Assembly (NCBI RefSeq): GCF_046025915.1
Contig: NZ_JAQQFR010000010.1
Location: 62,001-126,000, forward strand
Direction of reading: 5' to 3'
Length of the DNA: 64,000 nt
From: Herbaspirillum rhizosphaerae_A
Lineage (GTDB): Bacteria; Pseudomonadota; Gammaproteobacteria; Burkholderiales; Burkholderiaceae_D
The notes under the pieces were generated by a model. It was given only the letters and a program-made list of their open reading frames with translations, was not told where the DNA came from and made no database searches. The position numbers and the translations under genes were made by a program. The number at the start of each line of letters is the position of its first letter. Position 1 is the first letter of the stretch. Shown here piece by piece: positions 17,726 to 25,700 of this stretch.

Positions 17726-18424
17726 TCACTGTGCGGTTGCCGCTGAAGGCGGCGTGCCGGCCGGCAGCAGCACCAGCTGATAGCCCAGTCCACGCAAGGT
17801 ACGGATTTCAAAACCGGCGCCGGCGAGCTTCTTGCGCAGGCGGCCGATGTACTGTTCGACGGTGTTGGCGTTGGGCGTGTCGTCGACGCTGAACAGCCGG
17901 TCGATCAGTTCTTCTTTGCCAAAGATACGGCCCGGCCGCGCGGCGATGATTTCCAGCAGCGTTACTTCGCGCCGTGTCAGCTCCAGCGGCATGCCGTCGA
18001 GCGAGGCGGTGCGGCTTTTGCGATCGATGGTGAGATTGGCGCAACTCAGCAGATTGGTCGCTTCGCCGCCGCTACGGCGCAGCAGTACGCGAATGCGCGC
18101 ATCCAGCTCACGAAAGTCGAAGGGTTTGATCAGATAGTCGTCGGCGCCGAGGTCAAGCGCGCGTACGCGTTCTTCAATTTCGGCACACGCAGTCAGCATC
18201 ATGACGGGCGTGGTCAAACCTTTTTCACGCACGCGCGTAAGCAGCGAGAAACCGTCCTGTTGCGGCAACATCACATCGAGGATCAGCAGATCGTAGGGAT
18301 CGGTGACGAGTTTGGCAGCCTCATTGCCTTTGCTTTGCCAGTCCACCGTATGACCGATGCGCGACAAGTGGGCGATGATCGCCTCGGCGACGTCTGCCGT
18401 GTCTTCGACCAAAAGAATGCGCAT
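17726..18424 (-). CDS. OmpR-family response regulator, TctD-like
   Basis: A 232-residue two-domain regulator. The receiver has the acidic pair in VEDT, the phosphoacceptor Asp50 in LILDVMLP, the LTAC switch residue and the conserved lysine in IKPF; a winged helix of the OmpR/PhoB type follows (ELTRREVTLLE, NTVEQYIGRLRKKL, LRGLGYQL). It is first in an operon with the kinase and is divergent from the nitrate/sulfonate-type ABC operon at 18601, which is its likeliest target by position. Confidence 0.9.
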   Translation of the reverse strand: MRILLVEDTADVAEAIIAHLSRIGHTVDWQSKGNEAAKLVTDPYDLLILDVMLPQQDGFSLLTRVREKGLTTPVMMLTACAEIEERVRALDLGADDYLIKPFDFRELDARIRVLLRRSGGEATNLLSCANLTIDRKSRTASLDGMPLELTRREVTLLEIIAARPGRIFGKEELIDRLFSVDDTPNANTVEQYIGRLRKKLAGAGFEIRTLRGLGYQLVLLPAGTPPSAATAQ

Positions 18425-18600
18425 GATGAGTCCGTGGTGGATAAGGCTTGATGGCTGGATTGTGGCTTGATTTTGATAAGCCGGGATGGCGGCATATCGT
18501 CAACGTATCGAAAGCGTTGTTTCTTCGTATGTCAGTTTCGTTACAGGTTGCGAGATTAGCATTCTTCACAGAACTTATAAAAGTACCTAAAGGAGATTTT

Positions 18601-19404
18601 GTGAAAAACGATTTTGCGGCAGCGCCGCAGTCTTCCTCCACGCCTGTGGATCCTTCCGTGCCTCTGCTGGAAATCGACAACGTCACCCTGCAATACAAGA
18701 CTTCCGACTCGCTCGTTACTGCGACGCAGCAAGTCAGCTTCAACGTCCACCCGTCGGATCGCTACATTTTGCTCGGCCCGTCCGGTTGCGGCAAATCGAC
18801 GCTGCTCAAGGCTATCGGTGGCTATCTGCAGCCGACCAGCGGCAGGATTCGCCTCAAAGGCAAGGAAGTCAGCCAGCCAGGGCCTGACCGCATGATGGTG
18901 TTTCAGGAGTTCGACCAACTGCTGCCGTGGAAGACCGTGCGCCAGAACGTCGAATTCGCGCTGCACGCCAGCGGTCGCCTGCACGGCAAGGAAGCATCCG
19001 ATCGCGCCGCCTATTACATCGAAAAGGTCGGCCTCGCCAAATTCATCGACAGCTATCCGCATACGTTGTCAGGCGGTATGAAGCAGCGCGTATCCATCGC
19101 ACGCGGTATGGCGATGGAGCCGGACGTGCTGCTGATGGATGAACCCTTCGCCGCACTCGACGCGCTGACCCGCCGCAAGATGCAGGATGAGCTGCTGCGT
19201 TTGTGGGACGACACCAATTTCACGGTGCTGTTCGTCACCCACTCGATCGAAGAAGCAATCCGCATCGGTACCCGCATCCTGTTGCTGTCGCCGCATCCGG
19301 GCCAGGTTCGGGCCGAGCTCAACAGCATTCCGCCGGAAGAAATGGGCACCGCCAGCCAGGCGCAGCTGGAACAGCGCATCAATGACATGCTGTTCGCGCA
19401 CTAA
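18601..19404 (+). CDS. ABC transporter ATP-binding protein (nitrate/sulfonate/taurine type)
   Basis: A 267-residue ABC ATPase. Walker A GPSGCGKST, a Q-loop at MMVFQEFDQLLPW, signature LSGGMKQRV, Walker B VLLMDEPF and the H-loop FVTHS are all present. The FQEFDQLLPWKTV region is typical of the SsuB/TauB/NrtD group. The start is GTG 18601, with AAAGGAG nine bases upstream; the frame extends back to 18448 but without a ribosome site. It is first of a three-gene importer operon (ATPase, permease, binding protein) that is divergent from the two-component pair. Confidence 0.88.
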   Translation: MKNDFAAAPQSSSTPVDPSVPLLEIDNVTLQYKTSDSLVTATQQVSFNVHPSDRYILLGPSGCGKSTLLKAIGGYLQPTSGRIRLKGKEVSQPGPDRMMVFQEFDQLLPWKTVRQNVEFALHASGRLHGKEASDRAAYYIEKVGLAKFIDSYPHTLSGGMKQRVSIARGMAMEPDVLLMDEPFAALDALTRRKMQDELLRLWDDTNFTVLFVTHSIEEAIRIGTRILLLSPHPGQVRAELNSIPPEEMGTASQAQLEQRINDMLFAH

Positions 19405-19435
19405 TAACGATTAACGATAAATAAAGAGACAAGCT

Positions 19436-20308
19436 ATGAGCAAAAACAACACACTCTTCGTGCGTCCGGAAATCGTCGTCGAGCCGAACCGCAACGCTGT
19501 CGCCGAGGTTCAGCGTCCGCTGTCAGCCTTTGAGGCTATCTACCGCATCAGCTGGATCCGCAAGACCGCTATCCTGCTGGTGTTGGCGCTGGTCTGGGAA
19601 GTCTACGGCCGCTGGCTCGACAACTCGCTGCTGTTCCCGAGCTTCAGCGAAACCCTGCACGCCTTCATGAGCGGCATCAGCAGCGGCGTTCTGCTGCAAC
19701 GCGCCGCCGTCTCGCTGGAGACTTTGCTGATCGGCTATGGCCTCGGCATCTTGCTGGCAGGTTTGTTGACCACGCTGGCAATCAGCTCGCGCATCGGCAA
19801 TGACTTTCTGGAAACGCTGACCTCCATGTTCAATCCGCTGCCGGCGATTGCCTTGCTGCCGCTGGCGCTGATCTGGTTCGGTCTCGGTACCGGCAGCATC
19901 ATCTTCGTGCTGGTGCACTCGGTCTTGTGGGCGGTGGCGTTGAACACGCACGCCGGTTTCCGCTCGGTCTCGAACACCTTGCGCATGGTAGGTCAGAACT
20001 ATGGCCTGAAACGCTTTTCGCTGGTGCGTTCGGTGTTGATTCCCGCCGCTTTCCCAAGCATTCTCACCGGCCTCAAGATCGGCTGGGCGTTTGCCTGGCG
20101 CACGCTGATCGCGGCCGAACTGGTGTTCGGCGTGTCGTCCGGCGCGGGCGGCCTGGGCTGGTACATCTTTGAAAATCGCAATCAGCTTGAAACCGCAAAC
20201 GTGTTCTCGGGCTTGTTCTTTGTGATCATGATCGGCTTGTTTGTTGAAAACATGATTTTTGCCCAGATAGAAAAACGGACAATCCGCCGCTGGGGCATGC
20301 AGCACTAA
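19436..20308 (+). CDS. ABC transporter permease (nitrate/sulfonate/taurine type)
   Basis: A 290-residue inner-membrane permease with about six hydrophobic segments and the BPD_transp_1 EAA-like loop (VGQNYGLKRFSLVRSVLIPAA, about residues 180-200) that contacts the ATPase. It begins about 30 bases after the ATPase gene. Its TAA stop overlaps the first base of the 140-bp palindromic repeat that separates it from the binding-protein gene. The imported ligand is unknown. Confidence 0.87.
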   Translation: MSKNNTLFVRPEIVVEPNRNAVAEVQRPLSAFEAIYRISWIRKTAILLVLALVWEVYGRWLDNSLLFPSFSETLHAFMSGISSGVLLQRAAVSLETLLIGYGLGILLAGLLTTLAISSRIGNDFLETLTSMFNPLPAIALLPLALIWFGLGTGSIIFVLVHSVLWAVALNTHAGFRSVSNTLRMVGQNYGLKRFSLVRSVLIPAAFPSILTGLKIGWAFAWRTLIAAELVFGVSSGAGGLGWYIFENRNQLETANVFSGLFFVIMIGLFVENMIFAQIEKRTIRRWGMQH

Positions 20309-20447
20309 ACCTGTCCGTGATCCTACTGCGAAGCCATGATCCGGCGTCGGGCGGTGCTCGGAATCCTCATGTACTAAAGTACACTCCGGTTCCTCCGCTC
20401 CGGCCGCCACCGGCTGATGGCTTCTCGCTACGGATCACAAACAGGTT
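20308..20447 (+). repeat. Palindromic element, family R1, copy 1
   Basis: A 140-bp imperfect palindrome beginning AACCTGTCCGTGATCC and ending GGATCACAAACAGGTT. Its arms (AACCTG, GTGATCC, GAAGCCAT) pair across the element, and a small central palindrome includes GTACT/AAGTAC. The inverted copy at 39906-40067 has the same layout, with paired changes in both arms. It begins at the permease stop codon and separates it from the binding-protein gene. Confidence 0.85.
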
Positions 20448-20483
20448 CGGCTAAATAAATTAGAACCTTTTAAAGGAGACCAA

Positions 20484-21506
20484 ATGAAACGCAGAAATTT
20501 TTCAAAACTGATGATGGCCGCAACGCTCGGTCTGTCCATGCTGGCAGCGAGTGTTCCGGCCCGTGCCGAAGCGCCGGTGGTACGCCTGTCGCACGGTTAC
20601 GGCTTGCTGTATTTGCCGCTGATGGTAATTCGCGATCAGGGCTTGATCGAGAAGCGCGCCAAGGCGCTTGGCCTCGGCGACGTCAAAACCAACTGGGTGC
20701 TGCTCGATGGCGGCAACGTGATCAACGACGCCATGCTGTCGGGTAATCTGGACATCGCCGGCACCGGCGCACCGGGATTCATCACCTTGTGGTCGAAAGC
20801 ACACGGCATTCCGCGTTCGGAAGTCATCGGTCTTGGTGCACTGAGCACTTCGCCGCTGTGGCTCAACACCAATAACCCGAACGTCAAATCCCTGAAGGAT
20901 TTCACCTCCAAGGACAAGATCGCGATTCCGGGTATCAAGACTTCGCTGTCGGCTGTGCTGCTGCAAATGGCTGCCGCTAAGACCTTCGGGATCGACAACT
21001 ATGCCAAGCTCGATCCGTTGACCGTCAGCCTGAGTCATCCGGAAGCGCTGGGTTCGCTGTTGTCGGGCAAGACCGAGATCACCGGCCATTTCACTTCGCC
21101 ACCGTTCTCGTATCAGGAAGTCAAGGATCCGAAGATCAAGCGCGTGCTGAATTCTTCCGACGTCCTGGGCCACATCACCATCGACGTCGTATTCGCGCTC
21201 AAGCAATTTACCGACAAGAATCCGAAACTGACGCAAGCTTTCATGGAAGCACAGGAAGAAGCCAACGCCTACATCGCCAAGAACCGCAAGGGCGCCGCAG
21301 AAACTTTCCTGCGCGTGTCGAAGATGAAGCTGACGCAGGATGAAGTCGAGAAGATGCTGGCCGATCCGGACACGCAATTCACCACGACACCGGAAGACAT
21401 CATGCAATACGTGGTGTTCATGGATAAGGCAGGCACTATCAAGACCAAGCCTGCGGTGTGGTCGGATTTGTTTGTGCCTGCGTTCAAGACACGCAAGGGC
21501 AGCTGA
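20484..21506 (+). CDS. ABC substrate-binding protein (nitrate/sulfonate/bicarbonate type)
   Basis: A 340-residue periplasmic protein with a Sec signal peptide (KRRNFSK start, hydrophobic stretch, cleavage near ARAEA at about residue 29). The mature part has the NMT1/SsuA-like pattern: the start VRLSHGYGLLYLPL, and TGAPGF and LWLNTNNPNVKSLKDF in the first lobe. AAAGGAG precedes the ATG. It completes the importer operon and is followed by a strong terminator. The repeat upstream could fold in the transcript and set expression apart from the two preceding genes. Ligand unknown; sulfonates, nitrate, pyrimidine precursors or similar are possible. Confidence 0.87.
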   Translation: MKRRNFSKLMMAATLGLSMLAASVPARAEAPVVRLSHGYGLLYLPLMVIRDQGLIEKRAKALGLGDVKTNWVLLDGGNVINDAMLSGNLDIAGTGAPGFITLWSKAHGIPRSEVIGLGALSTSPLWLNTNNPNVKSLKDFTSKDKIAIPGIKTSLSAVLLQMAAAKTFGIDNYAKLDPLTVSLSHPEALGSLLSGKTEITGHFTSPPFSYQEVKDPKIKRVLNSSDVLGHITIDVVFALKQFTDKNPKLTQAFMEAQEEANAYIAKNRKGAAETFLRVSKMKLTQDEVEKMLADPDTQFTTTPEDIMQYVVFMDKAGTIKTKPAVWSDLFVPAFKTRKGS

Positions 21507-21536
21507 GTAGAGATTCTGGTTTCAGAAGATCGAATG

Positions 21537-21572
21537 AAAAACGGGGAGTGCACAGTGTGCCTCCCCGTTTTT
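21537..21572. terminator. Rho-independent terminator
   Basis: AAAAACGGGGAG pairs with CTCCCCGTTTTT around a short self-complementary loop (TGCACAGTGTGC). Placed between the convergent binding-protein gene and the GpdQ-like gene and T-rich on both strands, it can act in both directions. Confidence 0.88.
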
Positions 21573-21590
21573 CATTTTCCGAAGCTTTGC

Positions 21591-22379
21591 TTAACCGTAG
21601 TAGGGAAACTGCTCCGACTTGTCCATGAAAGCATGGTAGTGCACTACCACGCCGGCGTCGCGCAAACTCAGCACGGCGTAGGCGGGCGGCTCCATTGAAG
21701 TCGTCGCCGGGCCGGTCAGGGCGAAGTCGAGTGCGTGCTGATGGTTGGTGCCGGGTACGGTGGCGAAGGGCGTGCCATACCAGGTGCCGCCTGACGGGCG
21801 GTGTACGTGACCGGAGAACATATAGCGCACGTTGCCGTGTTTCTTCACCAGCGCGCGTAAATCGGCTTCTTCGCGCAGGCGGATCCAGTCCATCGACGGC
21901 AGATCGAGTTCAAATGGCGGGTGGTGCGAGAACAGATAGACCTGACGTTCGCCGGCTTCGGCCAGTGTACGATCCAGCCATTCCAGACGATCCGTACAGA
22001 GACGACCTTCGTGCGTGCCTACTTCTTTGGTGTCGAGAAAAACCAGGCGCGTGCTATCCGTATCGTGTACGCCCTGGATGAAGCCGTTGCCGTCCACCGG
22101 CATGTCGGGAAAGATGCTGCGGAACACCGGCCGCTCATCGTGATTGCCGAGCAGCAGCCGCACCGGCAGCTTCAACTCTTTCAGGCAATCGGCCAGGATG
22201 CGGTAAGAAGCTTCGTCGCCGTCATGGGTGAGGTCACCGGTAATGACGCACAAATCAGCGTCGGGATGGTGTTCATTGACGTGCGCAATGCAGGTGCGAA
22301 AACGCGCTACCGAATCTTCGCCGAACAAGAGGTTCCCATCCGGCACCAGGTGGATGTCGGTAATTTGTATGACTTTCAT
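21591..22379 (-). CDS. GpdQ/CpdA-like metallophosphodiesterase
   Basis: A 262-residue cytoplasmic calcineurin-like phosphodiesterase. Motifs in order: TDIHL at residues 7-11, GDLTHDG around 48, LGNHDERP around 79, SHHPPFE around 154 and SGHVHRP around 192. This is the arrangement of the class III cyclic-nucleotide phosphodiesterase/GpdQ group, which can cleave glycerophosphodiesters. It is the last gene of the DeoR-Ugp-like operon, 32 bases after the permease gene, so hydrolysis of imported glycerophosphodiesters to glycerol-3-phosphate and an alcohol is the natural role (inference from context). Confidence 0.88.
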   Translation of the reverse strand: MKVIQITDIHLVPDGNLLFGEDSVARFRTCIAHVNEHHPDADLCVITGDLTHDGDEASYRILADCLKELKLPVRLLLGNHDERPVFRSIFPDMPVDGNGFIQGVHDTDSTRLVFLDTKEVGTHEGRLCTDRLEWLDRTLAEAGERQVYLFSHHPPFELDLPSMDWIRLREEADLRALVKKHGNVRYMFSGHVHRPSGGTWYGTPFATVPGTNHQHALDFALTGPATTSMEPPAYAVLSLRDAGVVVHYHAFMDKSEQFPYYG

Positions 22380-22411
22380 CAGGATGTGTTGTTGGTGTTG
22401 AATAAAGAGAG

Positions 22412-23290
22412 TTATCGGATACCTGCGCGCAGGAAGGCTTGAATGAACTGCCGCTGGAATACGAGGAAGCCGATCATCAGCGGTGCAATTGCCACCAGCG
22501 TGGCGGCGCTGATGATGGAGATGTTGACGCCGCTTTCAGGCGCGCCGAACAGCGACAGGCCGACCGTCAGCGGGCGTGTCATCGGCGAGTTGGTCACGAT
22601 CAGCGGCCACAGGAAATTATTCCAGTGCGTCGCCACCGACACCAGTGCATAGGCCAGATAGACCGGTTTGGCCGCCGGCACATACACGCGCCATAGCACG
22701 CCGAACCAGCCGCAACCTTCGATGCGCGCCGCTTCTTCCAGCTCACGGGGAATCTGCATGAAGGCCTGGCGCAGCAAAAATATACCGAAGGCGCTGGCCA
22801 TATAAGGTACGGCCATACCCAGCGGCGTATCGAACATGCCAAGACGCGTCACCATGGCGTAGTTTTCAACGATCAGGATTTCCGGCAGCACAAACAATTG
22901 CAACAGCACCAGCACGAACAGCAGATTCTTGCCGACGAACTGGAAGCGCGCGAACGCAAAGCCGGCCAATGTACACAGCGTGAACTGACCGATCAGGATC
23001 AGACTGACGAGCACGAAGGTATTGAAAAAGTAACGCAGCCAAGGCGCCGACTGCCATGCGTCTCTGAAATTCTGCAGAATCAATGGTGCACGCCAGTCCA
23101 GCGCCAGCGCTGCGTTGGAGGTATGGAAAGCGGCCCAGAGTGCAAACAACAGCGGGGCGATCCACACCAGCGCCAGCGACCACGCGCCGATGGTATCGAC
23201 GATATTCCAGAGTCGTTCGCCGGGGGCCGAAGATGTCGTGGCAGCGTTATTGCCGGTGACGGGTGAGGCGTTGATAGTAGCGGTATTCAT
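22412..23290 (-). CDS. ugpE: UgpE-like ABC permease
   Basis: A 292-residue inner-membrane permease of the carbohydrate-type MalG/UgpE family, with about six hydrophobic segments and the conserved cytoplasmic loop EEAARIEGCGWFGVLWRVYVP near residue 190 that docks the ATPase. A variable, Ala/Thr-rich N-terminal tail of about 30 residues precedes the first helix. It follows the UgpA-like gene by 17 bases. Function: inner-membrane half of a glycerol-3-phosphate or glycerophosphodiester importer, assigned mainly from operon content. Confidence 0.8.
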   Translation of the reverse strand: MNTATINASPVTGNNAATTSSAPGERLWNIVDTIGAWSLALVWIAPLLFALWAAFHTSNAALALDWRAPLILQNFRDAWQSAPWLRYFFNTFVLVSLILIGQFTLCTLAGFAFARFQFVGKNLLFVLVLLQLFVLPEILIVENYAMVTRLGMFDTPLGMAVPYMASAFGIFLLRQAFMQIPRELEEAARIEGCGWFGVLWRVYVPAAKPVYLAYALVSVATHWNNFLWPLIVTNSPMTRPLTVGLSLFGAPESGVNISIISAATLVAIAPLMIGFLVFQRQFIQAFLRAGIR

Positions 23291-23307
23291 CGACAGTTTT
23301 CAGCGGT

Positions 23308-24219
23308 TTAACGGTAGTGGATGCGGCGGTCAAAGAACAGGAATTGCAGCGCCGCGATCAGGCCCAGTACAGCCAGCACCATCACGGTCATCACGGCGGC
23401 GCCGGATTGATCGAGATAGGCGAAAGCCATTTCCCAGATCCAGTACAGAATCAGCTTGGAGGCGTTGTCCGGGCCGCCCTTGGTCAGGATGAACAGGTGA
23501 TCGATCAGCCGCACCGAATTGATCAGCGCATTGATCGTCACGAACAGCGTGGTCGGCATCAGCAGCGGCAACACCACGCGGCGCGTATAAGCCCAGCGCC
23601 CGGCGCCTTCGATGCGGGCGGCTTCGCGCAGGTCGGGCGGGATCGCCTGCAGCGCGGCGAGATAGAAGATCATGAAGAAGCCGGACTCTTTCCAGATCGT
23701 CACCGCCATCACCGACCACAAAGCGGTGCCCGGTTGGCCGAGCCAGTTGGTCGGGCCGATACCGAACAGCGCCGTGATGTGGTCGAGCAGACCGAGTCCG
23801 GGCGTATAAAAGAACAGCCACAGGTTGGCCGCCGCAATCATCGGCAGCATGGTCGGCGTGAAGAAGGCGGTGCGCACCAGGCCGCGGCCGCCGATGCGGG
23901 CGTTGGCCCACAGCGCCATGCCCAGTGCCAGTGCAATCGACACCGGAACGGTCACGCCCGCATACAGCAGGTTGTTGCCGACGACTTGCCAGAAGGCCGG
24001 ATCGGCCAGCAGGTCGCGATAGTTGTCGAGACCGTTGAATACGCTCGGACGGCGCGCAGTGCCGCGCGAGAAGAAGCTGGCCCACAAGGTCGCCAGCATC
24101 GGAAAGAACGCGAACAGCGTCAGCAGAATCAGCGACGGCGTCAGCAGTCCCCAGCCGAACAGATTGTGCAGACGGCGTTCGGCGGGATTGGCCGGTGGCA
24201 GGTTTGTTACTTGGTTCAT
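23308..24219 (-). CDS. ugpA: UgpA-like ABC permease
   Basis: A 303-residue inner-membrane permease of the MalF/UgpA type, with about six hydrophobic segments and the EAA loop LREAARIEGAGRWAYTRRVVLP around residue 200. It partners the following UgpE-like permease. It is separated from the upstream binding-protein gene by a 143-base gap filled mostly by a palindromic repeat, so it may be translated from a less abundant part of the transcript. Confidence 0.82.
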   Translation of the reverse strand: MNQVTNLPPANPAERRLHNLFGWGLLTPSLILLTLFAFFPMLATLWASFFSRGTARRPSVFNGLDNYRDLLADPAFWQVVGNNLLYAGVTVPVSIALALGMALWANARIGGRGLVRTAFFTPTMLPMIAAANLWLFFYTPGLGLLDHITALFGIGPTNWLGQPGTALWSVMAVTIWKESGFFMIFYLAALQAIPPDLREAARIEGAGRWAYTRRVVLPLLMPTTLFVTINALINSVRLIDHLFILTKGGPDNASKLILYWIWEMAFAYLDQSGAAVMTVMVLAVLGLIAALQFLFFDRRIHYR

Positions 24220-24251
24220 CAGGATGTTATCCGGTGATCATATTTTTCGCA

Positions 24252-24332
24252 GTCGTCCCAGCGTACGCTGGGACCCAGTGTCGTGACGATCATTGCGACG
24301 ACACTGGGTTCTGACTTTCGTCAGGACGACAG
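24252..24332 (+). repeat. Palindromic intergenic repeat, family R2, copy 2
   Basis: An 81-bp element starting GTCGTCCCAGCG and ending CAGGACGAC, so its ends are inverted. It contains CCCAGCGTACGCTGGG, a longer hairpin with CCCAGTGTCGT and ACGACACTGGG arms, and a CTGAC/GTCAG hairpin. It matches the reverse complement of 6566-6646. It lies between the binding-protein and first permease genes of the Ugp-like operon. Confidence 0.75.
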
Positions 24333-24362
24333 GAATACAAGACTTGCAGCGTCCTGGGACGA

Positions 24363-25637
24363 TTAACGGTAAGGCTTCAGCAAACGTTCTGCAGTTGCCT
24401 GTGCTTCATCCAGCGCTTGCTTCGATGTCTTGGTACCGGTCAGGGCAGCCTGAACAGCGTTGGACAATGCTTCACGCACGCGGGCGGTCTGCTCGGTCGA
24501 GAACTCCGGAATCGCTACAGCCAGCTGATCGCGGGCAACCAGTGCCTGCGGGAAGGTCTTGGCGTAATCGCGCAAGGCCGGCGTGTTGTACGAAGCAGGG
24601 CTGGTGCCGACGTAGCCGGTGGCAATCGACCATTGCGCAGCGCGTTCCGGCGCGGTCATCCAGCGTACGAAAGTGACCGAAGCAGCTTGCTGTGCAGGCG
24701 TTGAACCTTTGAACAGGTAGAAGTTGCCGCCACCGACCGGCGAGCCGGGTTGCTTGTTGGCAGGCAGCATGGCGACGCCGAAGTCAAACTTTGCTTCTTT
24801 CTTCACGGCGGTCAGGTTGCCGGTGGTGTGCCACATCATGGCAGTCTGGCCTTGCACGAAAGCCTGGCGCAGCGTGCCCCACTCAATCGCACCGGCCGGG
24901 CTGACCTTGTGTGTCGCTGCCAGCGAACGCCAGAATTCCAGCGCTTCGACGGCTGCCGGGGTGTTGAAGTAGACCTGTGTGCCTTCCTTGTTCATCAGCG
25001 ATACGCCGTTCTGGATCGCAAACGCCTGGAACATCCAATATGGATAGCCGGTCGACGGAATCATCAGGCCGAACTTGTCCTTGCCGGTCAGCTTGGTGGC
25101 GGCGGCCAGCATTTCCTTCCAGGTCTTTGGCGGTGCGTCCGGATTCAGGCCAGCGGCGCGGAACATGTCCTTGTTGTAGAACATCACGATGGTCGAACGT
25201 TGGAACGGAATGCCCCAGACGTGGCCGCCGATGGTGCCGTTGGCCATCAGGCCTGGATAGAAGCTTTGCAGCCAGGCCTTGTCTTCGGCGCTGGTGGCGA
25301 CCTTGTCGAAAGGCTCGATCAGGTTCTGGTCGATCAGGTCATAGGTGTCGAGCGCACCCAGTACCGACAGCTGTGCAGGCTGGCCGCCTTTGATTGCTGA
25401 CAAGGCACGCACGCGTGTTTCGTCGTAGTTACCGGAGTAGACCGCCTTGACCTTGATGTCTGGATTAGCCTTCTGGAAATCATTGATCATGCCGTCGATC
25501 ACATCGGTCAGCGGGCCGCCGACGGCGATCGGGTAGTACATGGTCAGATCGGTGGCTGCGCTTGCCAGCGAGGATGCTGTCAGGGCGCTTGCGAAGAGTG
25601 CCGCCAAGGTTGTTTTTCTGATGAGTTTGCTCAGCAT
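24363..25637 (-). CDS. ugpB: UgpB-like ABC substrate-binding protein
   Basis: A 424-residue periplasmic binding protein. From ATG 25637 it has a Sec signal (KLIRKTTLAALFASAL core, cleavage near ASAAT at about residue 28); AAAGGA lies six bases upstream, whereas ATG 25676 has none. The mature protein resembles UgpB of glycerol-3-phosphate importers: WGIPFQRSTIVMFYNKD and the GYPYWMFQAFA segment are features of this group. Ligand: glycerol-3-phosphate or a glycerophosphodiester such as glycerophosphocholine (inference from similarity and operon). Third gene of the operon, followed by the R2 repeat. Confidence 0.85.
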   Translation of the reverse strand: MLSKLIRKTTLAALFASALTASSLASAATDLTMYYPIAVGGPLTDVIDGMINDFQKANPDIKVKAVYSGNYDETRVRALSAIKGGQPAQLSVLGALDTYDLIDQNLIEPFDKVATSAEDKAWLQSFYPGLMANGTIGGHVWGIPFQRSTIVMFYNKDMFRAAGLNPDAPPKTWKEMLAAATKLTGKDKFGLMIPSTGYPYWMFQAFAIQNGVSLMNKEGTQVYFNTPAAVEALEFWRSLAATHKVSPAGAIEWGTLRQAFVQGQTAMMWHTTGNLTAVKKEAKFDFGVAMLPANKQPGSPVGGGNFYLFKGSTPAQQAASVTFVRWMTAPERAAQWSIATGYVGTSPASYNTPALRDYAKTFPQALVARDQLAVAIPEFSTEQTARVREALSNAVQAALTGTKTSKQALDEAQATAERLLKPYR

Positions 25638-25700
25638 TGCGGTTCCTTTGTGGGGGAGGTTCATGTTGAAAAGCACGGGATAAATTCGGGTGACTTCCAG

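Noticed and set aside
20308..20447. Possible CRISPR or tRNA-like structure in the repeats
   Set aside because: There are no regularly spaced direct repeats with spacers, and the fold is a single long palindrome, not a cloverleaf.
23317..24237. 306-codon open frame on the plus strand
   Set aside because: Antisense to the UgpA-like permease; Gln/Arg/His-rich composition typical of a shadow of a membrane protein gene.
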